From Eriocheir sinensis (taxonomy: Eukaryota; Arthropoda; Malacostraca; Decapoda; Varunidae), in the NCBI RefSeq assembly GCF_024679095.1, contig NC_066577.1, positions 2,019,471-2,083,470 of the forward strand: a stretch of 64,000 nt of DNA, given 5' to 3'. The notes beneath the pieces were generated by a model. That model made no database searches, was not told the DNA's origin, and saw nothing but the letters and a program-made list of their open reading frames with translations. Of the stretch, positions 24,080 through 34,796 are shown in pieces. Numbering within the stretch: the stretch's first letter is position 1; each line of letters starts with the position of its first letter. A program made the position numbers and the translations under genes.

Positions 24080-24745
24080 TCAGTCCCGTGGCTTAAAAAA
24101 AACAATGAAAGGGCCCCGGCATTCCATGACTGTTGCAGTGTGTGTCCCTCGGCCTGGCACACAGCGTGCAGCAGACACAGGGGAGTTAATAACCTCCCAG
24201 TAGTACCTATAGCCTAGCCTAAGGCGCATTGCTACCACATCCTGAGGTGCACTGTGTCGCCCATAGGGGTAAACAGTGGTGGGAGACACTTGCATAATGG
24301 AGGCTGCTGGTGCTACCATTGTCACAGCAGTGTCTGAGTTGGGTAGCAATGTTATTATGGAAATAGTCCCTAACTATATTCTTAACATAGCTAAGCGTAT
24401 AGTCAGTGTCAGGGTCCACTGTGTCATCCTGAAGGGCACGTCGAGCAAGGCAGTCTGCCTTTTCATTGTGCTGGATGGAAGGGCACCCAGGTGAAGTGGA
24501 CCGTGGCACCTGCGGCCTCAAGGGCACGGAGGGCAGTCAGGCACTTAGTCACAAGATCACAGTCTGTAGGGGAGGAGGACACAGGTTCATGTAATGCAGC
24601 CTGGCTATCAACAAACAAGTATACATCTTTGCGAAAAGCTGCTACAGTGTGGCGAGCCTCAAGTATGGCATACAGCTCAGCCTGGGTCGAGGACAGGTAC
24701 CCTGGCAGCCGCCTGGTAATCTCAATGTCAGTGTACAACAGAACT
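24080..24745 (-). pseudogene. LINE-G fragment: RNase H and C-terminal Cys/His motif
   Basis: The minus-strand frame 24738-24463 encodes an RNase H-like domain: SSTQAELYAILEA with the catalytic Glu, VDSQAAL with a catalytic Asp, then WVPFH. A small deletion near 24463-24500 shifts frame, and the motif HNEKADCLARRA (catalytic Asp) continues in 24527-24219. Beyond it, 24349-24080 reads VAMRLRLGYRYYW and then a Cys/His pattern (C...C...HT...C) typical of the tail of Jockey/I-group LINEs that carry RNase H. EN and RT are absent. Three frames are needed, so it is dead. No relative is seen elsewhere in the window. Confidence 0.8.
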
Positions 24746-24837
24746 GCAGATTTCTATCATATGTAGCCCTATCTGATTATACAGCTCTCAACTCACCTGT
24801 GAAATGATGTAGAACCACTACGTTCCCTTTTCGTGCA

Positions 24838-25526
24838 GCCATAGGAACATATGAACATAAGAACGCCTGTACAAGGCAGCTCCTTTGAATCTAAGCTCCC
24901 GTGTATCTAACCCCACCTAATATCGCTGTCCATGAATTTATCAAATCTATTTATTAATGTGACAATTGTATTGGCACTCAGCACGTGACTGCAAACCTGT
25001 TCCACTCATCCACCAACCACTCTGTTAGTAAACCAATTTTTGCCTATGTCCTTGTTGAATCTGAATTTATCCAGTTTAAACCCATTACTTCGTGTCCTAC
25101 CCGGTTCTCTTACCAACAAAACCTTATAATTATCCCCCTTATTAAAGCCCTTCATCCATTTATAAACCTCGATCATGTCTCCACGCACCCTTCGCCTTTC
25201 TAGAGAATGCAAGTTTAACTGTTTGAGTCTTTCCTCGTATGGCAAGTTTCTCAACCCCTGAATCATCTAAGTCATCCTCCTCTGCACCGATTCTAACATT
25301 TTGATATCCAAGTGACCAGAACTGAACCACATAGTCAAGATGAGGTCTAACTAATACTAAATATAGTTTGAGGAAGACTTCGGCGCTTCTATTGCTCCTT
25401 CTATTGGCTCCTTCAAATAAATCCCAGTACCCTATTTGCTCGATTTCTACCATGAATGCATTGTGCCATTAAGCAATAGTTATGTGAGGGGCTGTTCCTA
25501 CCTACACTCAGAAAAGGCAGTGATTG
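24838..25526 (-). mobile_element. LINE-D, 3' fragment with octamer tail
   Basis: 5'-truncated copy. The sequence begins near 25526 with the block corresponding to the NNPSHNYSL region, then has a frame-shifted thumb (LYLVLVRPHLDYVVQFWS) and the C-terminal block MIQGLRNLPYEERLKQLNLH, RRVRGDMIEVYKWMKGF and FRFNKDIGKNWFTNRVV. It is about 90% similar to 33330-33895. The 3' end on the minus strand is three successive octamers of the form GTTCNTAT (24840-24864), the kind of terminal microsatellite that defines CR1-like elements. Confidence 0.87.
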
Positions 25527-26738
25527 TATGCACTTTCATTGCGTCTACTGGATCAGCTGATATATGTTTTGAGTCTAAGGGGGGTGGGGAGACAGCGGAC
25601 CAATAGCGCGTTGGCTTCGCGTTCGTGACGTCATGGCGGCTCCTCCCATAATACCTCCATGGTCTCGCCTCGCACTGTAAAATGGCCGCCCCACAAGTGC
25701 CCCGCCATGCCAGGGGCTCTCACAAGCTTACCGCTCCTCCGTCATCTTCATGCTGATGTTTTTTTTTAAACACAACACCCACTAGGAGGAGTGCCAAAAG
25801 CCTGCAGCCACAAGAAAGCCGTACACGCTAGTGTATCCCCGTGAATGAGGCACAGCGTAGCAGCCATCACGTCACGGGGTGCCGCTGCGCAGTCGCCCCG
25901 CCCTCCGCCACCGCCGCCACACAGCCCCGGCCCTCCGCTGCCCTGCCCGTCCTCTGCTGCTGCCCGGCGGGGTGCCACCATTGGCCTGAAGCTCACATTA
26001 CCTCGTCTCGGTGTGACAGGCGCCAGTACCGGCACAGTAATGGGTGAGAGATAAAGCGCAAAGTGGCCTCTGGTGACCTGCCCACCGCCGGGCGACACCA
26101 GTCGGTCTCCCTCGCCCCGCGCCCCGCTCCATGCCTCTCAGTCCCCGGCCCTGGCCTCCTCTGGCCCTCGTCAGTGCCCTGGGGACACAGTAACAGTCAC
26201 TTACGGCTGTTGGCGGCTCGTCTGCGCATAAAGGGAGGCAGGAAAAGTGACGCTAAAGTCAGAACACAACGCCGGGGTCGCCCGCGAGTGGACCAATCAA
26301 ATCACACGGGGTGTTGTGCTCCCTCAGAGCAGAGAGCGGGGACATAGCCGCCACGCGCTGGGAACCATATAGCCTTGTACAAGGAGACTATAGAACAGGA
26401 GAGGGGGCCTCTATGGGAGACCGTGGGCGGGTGGTGGTGTATGTCGGTTGCAACAGATGGCGCAGGAGCAGCTTTGTTTACATTCAGGCGCCTCCCCCCC
26501 TCCAGACCCACCCGCAGCCCACAGAACCCATCGGCAGTGTTGCTACATGGGATCAAGCAGCAAATGTTGCTACTTTTTTTCTTCAGTCTGGTTATTTACC
26601 ATTTTAAATAAAAAAATAAAGGTGGATAAATATCAAAATGAACATTAGGAACTATATATATATATATTTACTAGGTTGACTGCATGTCATGAGTAATGCT
26701 GTTATTGTTATATTATTATACCGCAATTATATTACTTT
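25527..26738. promoter_or_regulatory. GC-rich, CpG-bearing region with CRE and YY1-like motifs
   Basis: A patch at 25590-25690 contains GGACCAATAG (CCAAT box), a perfect cAMP-response element TGACGTCA (25626-25633) overlapping ATGGCGGC (YY1-like), and a second AAAATGGCCGCC (YY1-like, 25679). The next 700 bases stay GC-rich. Several ORFs are present (25845-26054 and 26063-26347 on +, 25766-26098 on -) but I recognise none. The combination is what an unmethylated, TATA-less promoter looks like, but no transcript can be inferred from sequence alone. 26580-26738 is AT-rich with a short TA run. Confidence 0.3.
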
Positions 26739-27027
26739 CCTACCTCCTCATCCATTCATCCATCCATCTCTAGATTTATAGACTCGTGTCGGGTGACAGC
26801 TAGCCCCTGAGTTGGGCTGCAAATATGGCAAGACAGTCTTAATTTTCCCCCTTCCTTCCTTCCGTCCTTCGTTGTATTTTTTTTTTTTTTTTTTTTTTTT
26901 ACAACAGACAGAACGAAGGACGGAAGGAAGGAATAGGGAAAATTAAGATTACTATATTGCAGCCCAACTCATGGGCTTCCACGGAGGGACAAATCTAGAT
27001 GGATGGATGAATGGATGAGGAGGTAGG
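26739..27027. mobile_element. 289-bp fold-back element with ~26-base T loop
   Basis: Both ends are CCTACCTCCTCATCCATTC in inverted orientation, and pairing continues inwards through ATCCATCCATC, TCTAGATTT, GTTGGGCTGC, the AATTTTCCC block and CCTTCCTTCCGTCCTTCG, to a loop of about 26 T at 26877-26902. The two arms (about 130 bases) pair over most of their length with small internal mismatches (for example tatggcaagacagtctt versus actatattgc). This is a whole-length hairpin of the MITE/fold-back type. No ORF. I do not see a clean target duplication. Confidence 0.75.
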
Positions 27028-27184
27028 ATGAAGGAGGAGGAGGTCTGGCAATCCCCGGCCGGTGTTGCCATACTACCCACACTTATCATATACCTCTCGA
27101 AGTGTGTATATCTCATCATTTTATAAAGAAATGGGCTTCCTCTACTCGCAAAGTTATATTTCTAGTTAAAAAAATCGATTCTTT
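27028..27184. other. short unassigned spacer
   Basis: aggaggagg words, then AT-rich sequence leading into the A/T-rich 3' end of the LINE-A copy. Nothing else is recognised. Confidence 0.4.
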
Positions 27185-27795
27185 TTTCTTTTTTTACTAC
27201 AAAGGAGGCAGCTCAAGGGCACAAAAAAAAAACAATAATTAAAAAAAGCCCGCTAATCGCTGCTCCCATAAAAGAATCAGAAGAGGCGGCCAAAAGCAAG
27301 GTCAGATTCTGGAGGAGAGGTGTCCTGATACCCTCCTCTTGAAAGAGTTCAAGTCGTAGGCAGGAGGAAATACAGATGAAGGAAGATTGTTCCAGAGTTT
27401 ACCAGCGTGAGGAATGAAAGAGTGAAGATGCTGGTTAACTCTTGCATAAGGGGTTTAAACAGTATAGGGATGAGCATGAGTAGAAAGTCGTGTGCAGCGG
27501 GGCCGCGGGAGGGGGGGAGGCATGCAGTTAGCAAGTTCAGAAGAGCAGTCAGCGTGGAAATATCGATAGAAGATAGAAAGAGAGGCAACATGGCGGCGGA
27601 ATTTAAGAGGTAGAAGACTATCAGTAGGAGGAGGAGAGCTGATGAGACGAAGAGCCTTAGCCTCCACTCTGTCCAGAAGAGCTGTGTGGGTGGAGCCCCC
27701 CCACACGTGAGATGCATACTCCATATGAGGGCGGAGAAGGCCCCTGTATATGGATAGCAACTACGCGGGGGAGAAGAACTGGCGGAGGCGGAGAC
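27185..27795 (-). mobile_element. LINE-A, 3' end with poly-A-like tail
   Basis: Minus-strand frame 27760-27455 gives LLRPHMEYASHVWGG, LLDRVEAKALRLISS and FYRYFHADCSSELAN. A frame change near 27460 leads to the LINE C-terminus (VNQHLHSF, then GKLWNNLPSSVFPPAYDLNSF and FKRRVSGH), followed by a 3' UTR of about 110 bases and a poly-A-type tail (aaaaaaagaaaaaag on the minus strand, near 27180). The 5' side is truncated at about 27795. The segment 27418-27470 is the apparent source of the 50/56-bp minisatellite at 2341-5697. Confidence 0.88.
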
Positions 27796-27984
27796 ATAAA
27801 TATGATAATATTGTTTGCGTTTACTACACCCCCGAGGCAGTAGTTATTTAACAACAAATTTAGCGTCACACAGAGCGCGGTAACCGTTTGTAAATCCGCG
27901 AGCTAACCCGTGACATCATCGATTAGTTTGTAGTTATTACTGCGCGAGCTTTGTGAATCTCAATGTTCTCAAAACTACGCACTA
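27796..27984. other. unassigned spacer
   Basis: Short mixed sequence between LINE-A and an inverted-repeat element. Nothing recognised. Confidence 0.4.
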
Positions 27985-28457
27985 GGGGACCCATACTTAT
28001 AAAGCTAACGCTTCGTCTCAGGCTCGTCTTAAGAGCCCAAACCGGCGCTGTGGAGTCCTATATCCTGGGTGTTAATCTGAGACGCTGCGCGAGTAGCAAA
28101 AGTTGGTCCCAGGCGGGCATAAGTCCTGGGTCTTCATCTGAGGCAGCGACCTTCAAATGTAAACATTACCGGGTGTTGCCAGACAGCCAGCGTGCGTCAT
28201 CAAATCGTTTTACATTCAAACGCTCACTATAGTCTTACAAAAGCATATTATTATGGATATGATGTACTTCTATTCAATACTTTCACCATTTAAAGGAATC
28301 TTACCCATTAATTTTCATATGAGATAACTGATCTCGCCGTTGTTGGCAACTTTACTTTCCCCACTACCCGTGGCGGCTGGAGCCCCAGCTAGGGTGCACA
28401 CTCACCTCTGAGACGAGACATAAGTCAAACGCCTTACTTCTTTATAAGTATGGGCCC
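27985..28457. mobile_element. 473-bp inverted-repeat element (MITE-like)
   Basis: The left end GGGGACCCATACTTATAAAG and the right end, read inwards, GGGCCCATACTTATAAAG are inverted copies. The similarity then continues weakly and both arms have GTCTCAG about 15-30 bases further in. The interior is non-coding, with an A/T-rich centre. The left flank gcacta and right flank aggacc do not give an obvious target duplication. A non-autonomous DNA transposon is the simplest reading. Confidence 0.6.
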
Positions 28458-29390
28458 AGGACCCGCGGACGCTTGCGCGGACCCCGAACACGAGTTATAA
28501 TATTCACAGGCAAGAGCAGTTTGGTAGTGCGATATAACAAGAGGTGTTCAGTTAATTTTCCTTATGTTCCTTATTTTAGCCCCATTTATTACCCTGTTTT
28601 ACCCTATTTAATCTGATTCTACCCTATTTTACCCGATTTTCCAAATTTAATCCTATTTTACACTATTTTCCTTTAATTTAGCCCCATTTATTACTCTATT
28701 TTAGCCTATGTTACCCTATTTTAGACCGTTGTACCACATTTCCCCTATTTTAAGCTATTTTCCATTATTTTTACTATGCTATAGAGTGAAAAAGCGTATA
28801 AATTTGACCGACACAGTCACCAATAGAGACACCAAGACTTCCCGTCACTAACCATTACTATGTATGTTTTCACGTCTCTAATGAACTCACTAAACAAACA
28901 ACTCCATCTTTAGCGTAGCCTCAACACACAAGACTTCCCCCTCAGGGTTCTAATGGGTGTTTTTCTAGGTTCATGGTACAGAAGAAGGGTTAAGCTCTTA
29001 TACCAGGGCCACAAATTACCAATGGAAATGCTTAAAACTTCTACGGAAGCCTTGTCAAATATTTGTGTTTGGGCGCCGAAATGTTTAATATGACGCACGC
29101 ACGGCGCTGGCCTCGTCTCTATCGCAGCGAGTCTTCGTTTAACACTATTAGGAGACTTCCGAGTCGTCTAATGAATGGGAGAGATCTGTGCTTGCTTCTT
29201 TTTTGGGTCTTTCTCATTTTTTTCCAGCCCCGAGTGGCGTTAGTTGGCAATTCTTTGCTTTTTCTTGTTGCCGTTTTGTCCGTGGGTTCCTTGACGAGAG
29301 CTTCCGATTTTGTGTCAGGACGAGGGCTGCTTTCACATCAATTTTTTGTCTCTCCGTCTCTCTGTCTCTTTCTGTCTCTTTGCCGCAGAG
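28458..29390. repeat. T-rich ccctattttac degenerate repeat and unassigned flank
   Basis: 28560-28790 is a run of irregular accctatttta words of about 10-18 bases. 28790-29390 is mixed and T-rich with pyrimidine tracts. The ORF 29063-29515 runs through the GA and AC microsatellites and is not credible as a gene. Confidence 0.5.
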
Positions 29391-29435
29391 AGAGAGAGAG
29401 AGAGAGAGAGATGAATGTAGGTAACAGACTTGCAC

Positions 29436-29483
<48 letters not shown>
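29391..29483. repeat. (GA)n and (AC)n microsatellites
   Basis: A GA run at 29391-29411 and an AC run at 29437-29483, separated by 25 bases. Confidence 0.95.
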
Positions 29484-29487
<4 letters not shown>

Positions 29488-29858
29488 TAGCTTCATTTCA
29501 CCTTCTTCAAACTAAAACATAAATGGTCATAATCGTGTCCGTGGTGGTCGCGCAATGGTCGTTGAAATAGTCGTAATTGTAGTCGTAATCAGGTCGTGGG
29601 AATGATCGAGGTGGTCGTGGCGGTGGTCGCGGGGTCTTGTGAGTCGTCCACTTCATGAGAGCACAAAAGAATGACGGGATCGATTCCAGCTAATGAGGCA
29701 AAGTTTGGGCGGCACGAACCCTTAACACGGGGCTTGAGCCGACGCTTGGAAGGGAATATTTCTTCGTCTTCCTTTTCTTCCTTTCTTTCTTTTCCCTTCC
29801 TTTCCTTCTATTCTGGTCTCCTTACATCTATAGCTTTTAAAGAGAGCTATAGGTGAGG
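29484..29858. other. unassigned, GTCGT-rich
   Basis: Repeated gtggtcg and gtagtcgta words at 29530-29640, then a tttcttccttt pyrimidine tract at 29760-29810. No gene. Confidence 0.4.
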
Positions 29859-29961
29859 TTGTAGTCGTAGTCGTAGTCGTAGTCGTTATAGAAGTAGTAG
29901 TAGTAGTAGTAGTAGGAGGAGGAGGAGGAGGAGGAGGAGGAGGAGGAAGAGGAGGAGGATG
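29859..29961. repeat. compound (GTC/GTA)n-(AGT)n-(AGG)n microsatellite
   Basis: Four gtagtc units, then AGT repeats, then AGG repeats ending at the 3' tail of a LINE-E copy. Confidence 0.93.
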
Positions 29962-32189
29962 AAACATGGAAACATGGACTAGCAGGCAGCAGAAAGCCTG
30001 TTGGCTCATTACTAGGCTGCCTGCTTTCAGTGATTTAATCAATCTGTTTGCCATAGGAGTGGCTTGCAGGGAAGGATTAAAGCACTTGTGTACCTACTCT
30101 TGGATACGTTCAGTTCACTCCCGATGCAGCAAAGTGCCGATCAATGCGTTTCTTGAAGGAGTTGATGGTCTCTGCGCTAACCACTTCTGCAGGAAGGCTG
30201 TTCCAGTGGCGAATAACTATTCGAGAAATAACTCCTACCGATGTCGGCATTGTATCGCTTTGCTTGAATTGTTTTCCGTTGTTTCTTGTTCTCAGGTTAG
30301 TTTGTAGCGTGAAGAGTTTGGGGTGATCAACGTTGCTGAGCTTGTTCAGGTACTTAAAGACTTGTATCATGTCTCCCCGCAGTCGTCTCTTTTCCAACGT
30401 GATGAGGTTAAGTCGCTCGAGTCGCTCTTCATAGGGCTTTGTCCTCAGTGATGGTATCATCTTCGTGGCGCGGCGCTGTACTCACAAGTAATTCAATATC
30501 TTTCCTGTAATTTGGAGACCAGAAATGCACGTCGTATTCCAGGTGGGGTCTTATCAGCGAATTATACAAGGATAACATAGCTCCCGGCGTCTTGTATTCG
30601 AAGTTCCTCGCTATGAACCCAAGCATTGTATTGGGTTTCTTACAGGCGGACTTGCAGTGTTTTGTTTGTTTCAAGTCACTGCTGATGGTGACCCCGAAGT
30701 CTCTTTCCTTTTGCACTATATGTAGTGGTTCGCCACCCATGTGGTATGTGTGGTTGCTGTTTCTGGATCCGATATGCATTACTTTACATTTGGTAATGTT
30801 GAAGGACATCTGCCATTTTTCTGACCCCCGAGTGATCTGGTCCAGGTCCCTCTGGATAATTTCGCAGTCTGCCGTCGTGAGGGCCTTCCCACCCACCTTT
30901 GTGTCGTTGGCAAATTTTGAAAGATTGGATTTTAATCCTAGTTCTAGGTCGTTGATATATATGATGAAGAGTATGGGTCCCAGCACTGACCCCTGTGGCA
31001 CTCCACTTGTGACCGGGAGCCACTCGGAGGCCTGTCCGTTGAGTACAATTCGTTGTTTTCTTCCAGTGAGCTAGTCTTTGATCCACGCTGTCAGATTGTC
31101 GACTAACCCCGCCGACTTAAGTTCCTTGAGGAGTCTTTCGTGTGGCACTTTGTCAGAGGCTTTCTGATAGTCTAGATATATAACATCGCTGGGGATATGA
31201 TTATCCCAGTTTTCATAGATAGCTTGGAAGAACTCCAATAAATTGGTTAGGCATGAGCTCTTATTCTTGAAACCGTGCTGAGCATCGGAAATAATGTTGT
31301 TATCTTCAAGGAACCTAACGAGTTTGTCTCTGATGATCTTCTCGAGAATTTTTCCCGCCACTGAGGTCAAGCTGATTGGTCTGTAGTTTAGAGCCACGCT
31401 TTTGTCTCTCTTTTTGTAGATCGGTGTTACGTTCATTTGTTTCCAGTCTTTTGGGACTTTGTTTTGTTGTAGTGACAGATTGTAGATGGCGGTGAGTGGC
31501 TCGAGGATTTGCTGCTTGAGTTCCTTGAGCAGCCTGGGCGACAAGTCGTCGGGTCCGGTGGACTTGTTTGTCTCGAGGTTGTGCCAATTTCTAGGGGTGT
31601 GATTCCCATCGGCGGGGTAGGGCTCTCGGGTACGGACTGGGTGTTCTCGACCGTGAACACAGACGCGAAGTTTTTGTTTAGGATCTCGACCATTTGTTTG
31701 CTGTCCTGTGTTAGTACGTCACTTTCATCTTTTAGGGGACCGATATTGCTTTTTTGTCTTCTTTTTGGTTCTTATATAAGTGAAGAACTTTTTCGGGTTG
31801 GACTTGGCTTCGCGTGCAATTTGCTTTTCATAGTCGCGTTTACGCTGGCGAATGAGAGTTCTGCAAGCTCTAAGGCTTTGATGGTACTGTTCGCGTGCCT
31901 CGTCAGTGGTGTTTTCCTTTAGCAAGTTGTATTTTCTTTTCTTTAATTAATCGCCCGTCGAGCTTGGGTAGTCATCCATGGTGGGCTTATGGCATTATTT
32001 GTTCTCCTAGTCTTCATGGGAACAGTTGTTCTCTCTACCTCCAGGAGTTTGTTCTTGAAGCCGTTCCAGCGCCGCCCAAAGGAGTGAGGTTCATGGGCTC
32101 CCAAGTTGTCTGGGTTAGCAGCTCACGAGCGAGATTAAAATTGGCTCTTTTGTAGTTTGGAATCTTGGACGTGTTTTCGGTGAGTTAGG
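29962..32189 (-). mobile_element. LINE-E copy 1, RT region, 5' truncated
   Basis: The 3' tail (29963-29981) has two TTTCCATG octamers on the minus strand. From the 5' side the coding blocks are: a linker (31925-31725, RTLIRQRKRDYEKQIAREAK), then 31693-31071 with SLTSVAGKILEKIIRDK and YLDYQKASDKVPH, then 31001-30429 with PQGSVLGPILFIIYIND and a catalytic box altered to FANDTK, and finally 30460-30110 ending RIDRHFAASGVN. The Asp-to-Asn change in the FADD box and several frameshifts make it inactive. The 5' end near 32189 abuts the 3' tail of copy 2. It is colinear with 59910-63560. Confidence 0.9.
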
Positions 32190-32848
32190 AGGAAACATGA
32201 AAACATGGAAATGCAGGCAACAGAAAGCCTATTGGCTCATTACGAGGTTGCCCGCTTTGGTGATTTAATCTGCTCGACAGCCACTTGGGGCCTGGGGAGC
32301 AGAAGAAAGCACCTCGACATTGAGGAGCAGATGAAAAGCACCTCGATATTGAAGAGCAGATGAAAGCACCTCAATATTCAGTTCACTCCTGACGCAGCGA
32401 AGTGACGGTCGATTCTATATTTGAAGGAGTTGATGGTATTCGCATTTACAACTTCTGAAGGAAGATTGTTCCAGTGACGAATGACTCGGTTTGAAAAGAA
32501 ACTCCTTCCGATGTCTGTGTTACATCGACTCGACTGAATGGGTAAGCCGTTTTTTCTAGTTCTTAGGTTGGTTTGCAGTTCAAAGAATTTGGAGTAATCG
32601 ACGTTATTGAAGTTTTTCAGATATGTACTTGAAGACTTGAATCGTATCCCCTCGCAGGCGTCTTTTCTCCAATGTAAAGAGATTAAGTCGCTTGATTCGT
32701 TCCTCGTATGGTTGAGCCTTTAAGGTTGGAATCATCTTTGTGGCGCGTCGTTGAAGCTTTTCCAATAAATCGATGTCCTTTCTGCAATTAGGAGACCAGA
32801 ACTGTACTGCATACTCGAGGTGCGGTCTTACCATGGAATTATACAAGG
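32190..32848 (-). mobile_element. LINE-E copy 2, 3' fragment
   Basis: The 3' end at 32192 repeats the octamer tail and the internal word aacagaaagcctattggctc. The UTR includes a small tandem (agcagatgaaagcacctc words at 32300-32375). Coding sequence (32846-32604) runs [41 protein letters not shown]. It is truncated on the right exactly where an AGG/AGT microsatellite begins. It is directly head-to-tail with copy 1. Confidence 0.87.
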
Positions 32849-32875
32849 AGGAGGAGGAGGAGGAGGAGGAGGAGC

Positions 32876-32910
<35 letters not shown>

Positions 32911-32940
32911 CAGTAGTAATAGTAGTAGTGGTAGTAGTTC
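32849..32940. repeat. (AGG)n-(AGT)n compound microsatellite
   Basis: Pure AGG then AGT units with one cag and one taa interruption, at the 5' truncation point of LINE-E copy 2. Confidence 0.95.
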
Positions 32941-33329
32941 CGTTCTAAGTCATGAAACTCATTTTTGTACTACATTTTCATAGGTTTTTCTCTAGTAATA
33001 TAATTGATTTTCTATAGTTAGTTATTTTTAGTCAATTTTTAGGTTTCACCAAAATCAGGCAACTCTAATTTTACATGTTTATTTTTCTTTTATCAAGTAA
33101 TGGGATTAGTTTTTCTCTATACCGGCCTATTTCGCTGTTTCTTTTTGTTTTGTTTTGTTTTCCTGCGCGATGCAACTCCAGTTTTTAATACATTTTTTTT
33201 TTCACTACATTTTCTTTTCTTTTCTTTCCTCGAGGAAGATAATTAATTTTCAATACCGGATTATTTTCATTATTTCTCATTCCCACATATTATTTAACTG
33301 TTCTCATCCTATTTTGTCTTTATTTCTTA
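32941..33329. other. AT-rich unassigned spacer
   Basis: T-rich sequence with ttttgttttgttttg and ttttcttttctttcc runs. No gene. Confidence 0.5.
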
Positions 33330-33895
33330 ATATAAGAACGTAAGGAGTCTGCAAGAGGACGGTTGGCCTATACAAAGCAGCTCCTGTACACTCAACCCCA
33401 CCCTACCTCACCATCCATGGCTTTATCTAACCTCTTCATGAATGTATCTACGGTATTGGCACCCACAACATGGCCCCCAAGCCTGTTCCATCCGTCCACC
33501 ACTCTACTGGTGAACCAATTCTTGCCTATGTCTTTATTAAACCTGAATTTGTCTAACTTGAAACCATTGCTACGCGTCTTACCTGGCTCTTTTACTATCA
33601 AAATCTTATTGACATCCCCTTTATTAAAGCCCTTCATCCATTTATAGACCTCGATCAAGTCTCCTCGCAACCTTCGCCTTTCTAGCGAGTGTAGATTTAA
33701 CTGCTTCAGCCTGTCTTCATAAGACAAGTTTCTCACCCCCTGGATCATCTTTGTCATCCTCCTCTGTACAGATTCTAACATCTTGATATCCTTTCTATAG
33801 TAGGGGGACCAGAACTGAACTGCATAATCGAGATGAGGTTTAACTAGTGCTAAGTAAAGTTTGAGTAGGTATGACTTCAGCGCTCCTATTGCTTT

Positions 33896-34286
33896 TTTTA
33901 TTTATTTATTTATTTTTTTTTTTTTTTACGTTGTTGCCTATTGCGCCGGTAGGCATCTTCCCGGTGGGGCCTGATGGTCGGCCCAAGGCTTCTTCCAGGT
34001 GGGGCCTGATGGTCGGCCCAGCCCGTTCTGGCGCAGGCGAGTGTTTATAGTGGCGCCATCTTGCATTGGCTCATGCTGCCCCCCGGAACTCGTTCTTGAT
34101 TCGCTTGGACGGCTTCCTCTAGAGTCCGGGTTGATGGGTGGTCTTCAGGACAGCATGTGGGTAGTTTTAAGCCACTCGGCGGTGACTGAAAAATCCGAGT
34201 GGTAGCGTGGGGATTCGAACCCGCGTCGTCCATCACGCGGTGAATGTGGGCCCAGTACGCTACCACCTACGCCACCGCTTACGCTC
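33896..34286 (-). mobile_element. SINE-1 copy a (tRNA-derived, T/A-rich tail)
   Basis: On the minus strand the head has an A-box-like TAGCGTACTGG and a perfect B box GGTTCGAATCC (near 34210), with GGTAGCG and CGCTACC able to pair as an acceptor-like stem. The body has ccgagtggcttaaaactacc, tgctgtcctgaagaccaccc, gcatgagccaatgcaag and two copies of gccgaccatcaggccccacc, ending in ggcgcaataggcaacaacgt plus an A-rich tail. It interrupts LINE-D. Confidence 0.88.
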
Positions 34287-34633
34287 CTTGAGATGATACC
34301 ATGTAGTCTAAGTACTCTGTTTACCCGATTTTTAGCCTGAATGCATTGAGCCCTAGGACGGAGGTCAGCGCTCACTAGGACTCCTAAGTCTCTCTCACGC
34401 CCAGACCTGCTTAGAGGAGTGCCATTTAAGGAGTAATTGTGTGAGGGGTTATTCCTGCCTACACTCAGAATGCTACACTTCCCGACATTGAATTCCATCT
34501 GCCACTTCCCCGCCCAATCATATAGTCTGTCAAGCTCATCCTGGAGAACGCTAGCGTTCCTGTCTGATTGGACTACTCTACCGATCTTGGTATCATCTGC
34601 GAACTTACTGACATCACTACTAACTCCTAGAAT

Positions 34634-34796
34634 CTAGAGTCCGGGTTGATAGGTGGTCTTCTGGACAGCATGTGGGTAGTTTTAAGCCACTCGGCGGCGG
34701 CTGAAAAATCCCAGCTTGGTGGCACCGGGCGGGGATTGAACTCGCGTCCTTCTGAACGCGGTGGTGTTACTCTGTCGATTCAGCCACCGCCTGAAA
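34634..34796 (-). mobile_element. SINE-1 copy b (head half only)
   Basis: Only the tRNA-like head and the first third of the body are present: ggcggtggctgaatcgacag, a B box GAGTTCAATCC, ccggtgccaccaagctggg, then the body as far as actctaga. This head differs from copy a but matches copy d at 36398, so there are two head subtypes. It replaces the central RT palm of LINE-D. Confidence 0.83.

Noticed and set aside
25841..26347. Short Pro/Ala-rich ORFs as a host gene
   Set aside because: GC-rich composition alone keeps these frames open. No recognised domain, and several overlapping frames are equally long.
29063..29515. 150-residue ORF
   Set aside because: It runs through GA and AC microsatellites. 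No motif is seen in the non-repetitive part.
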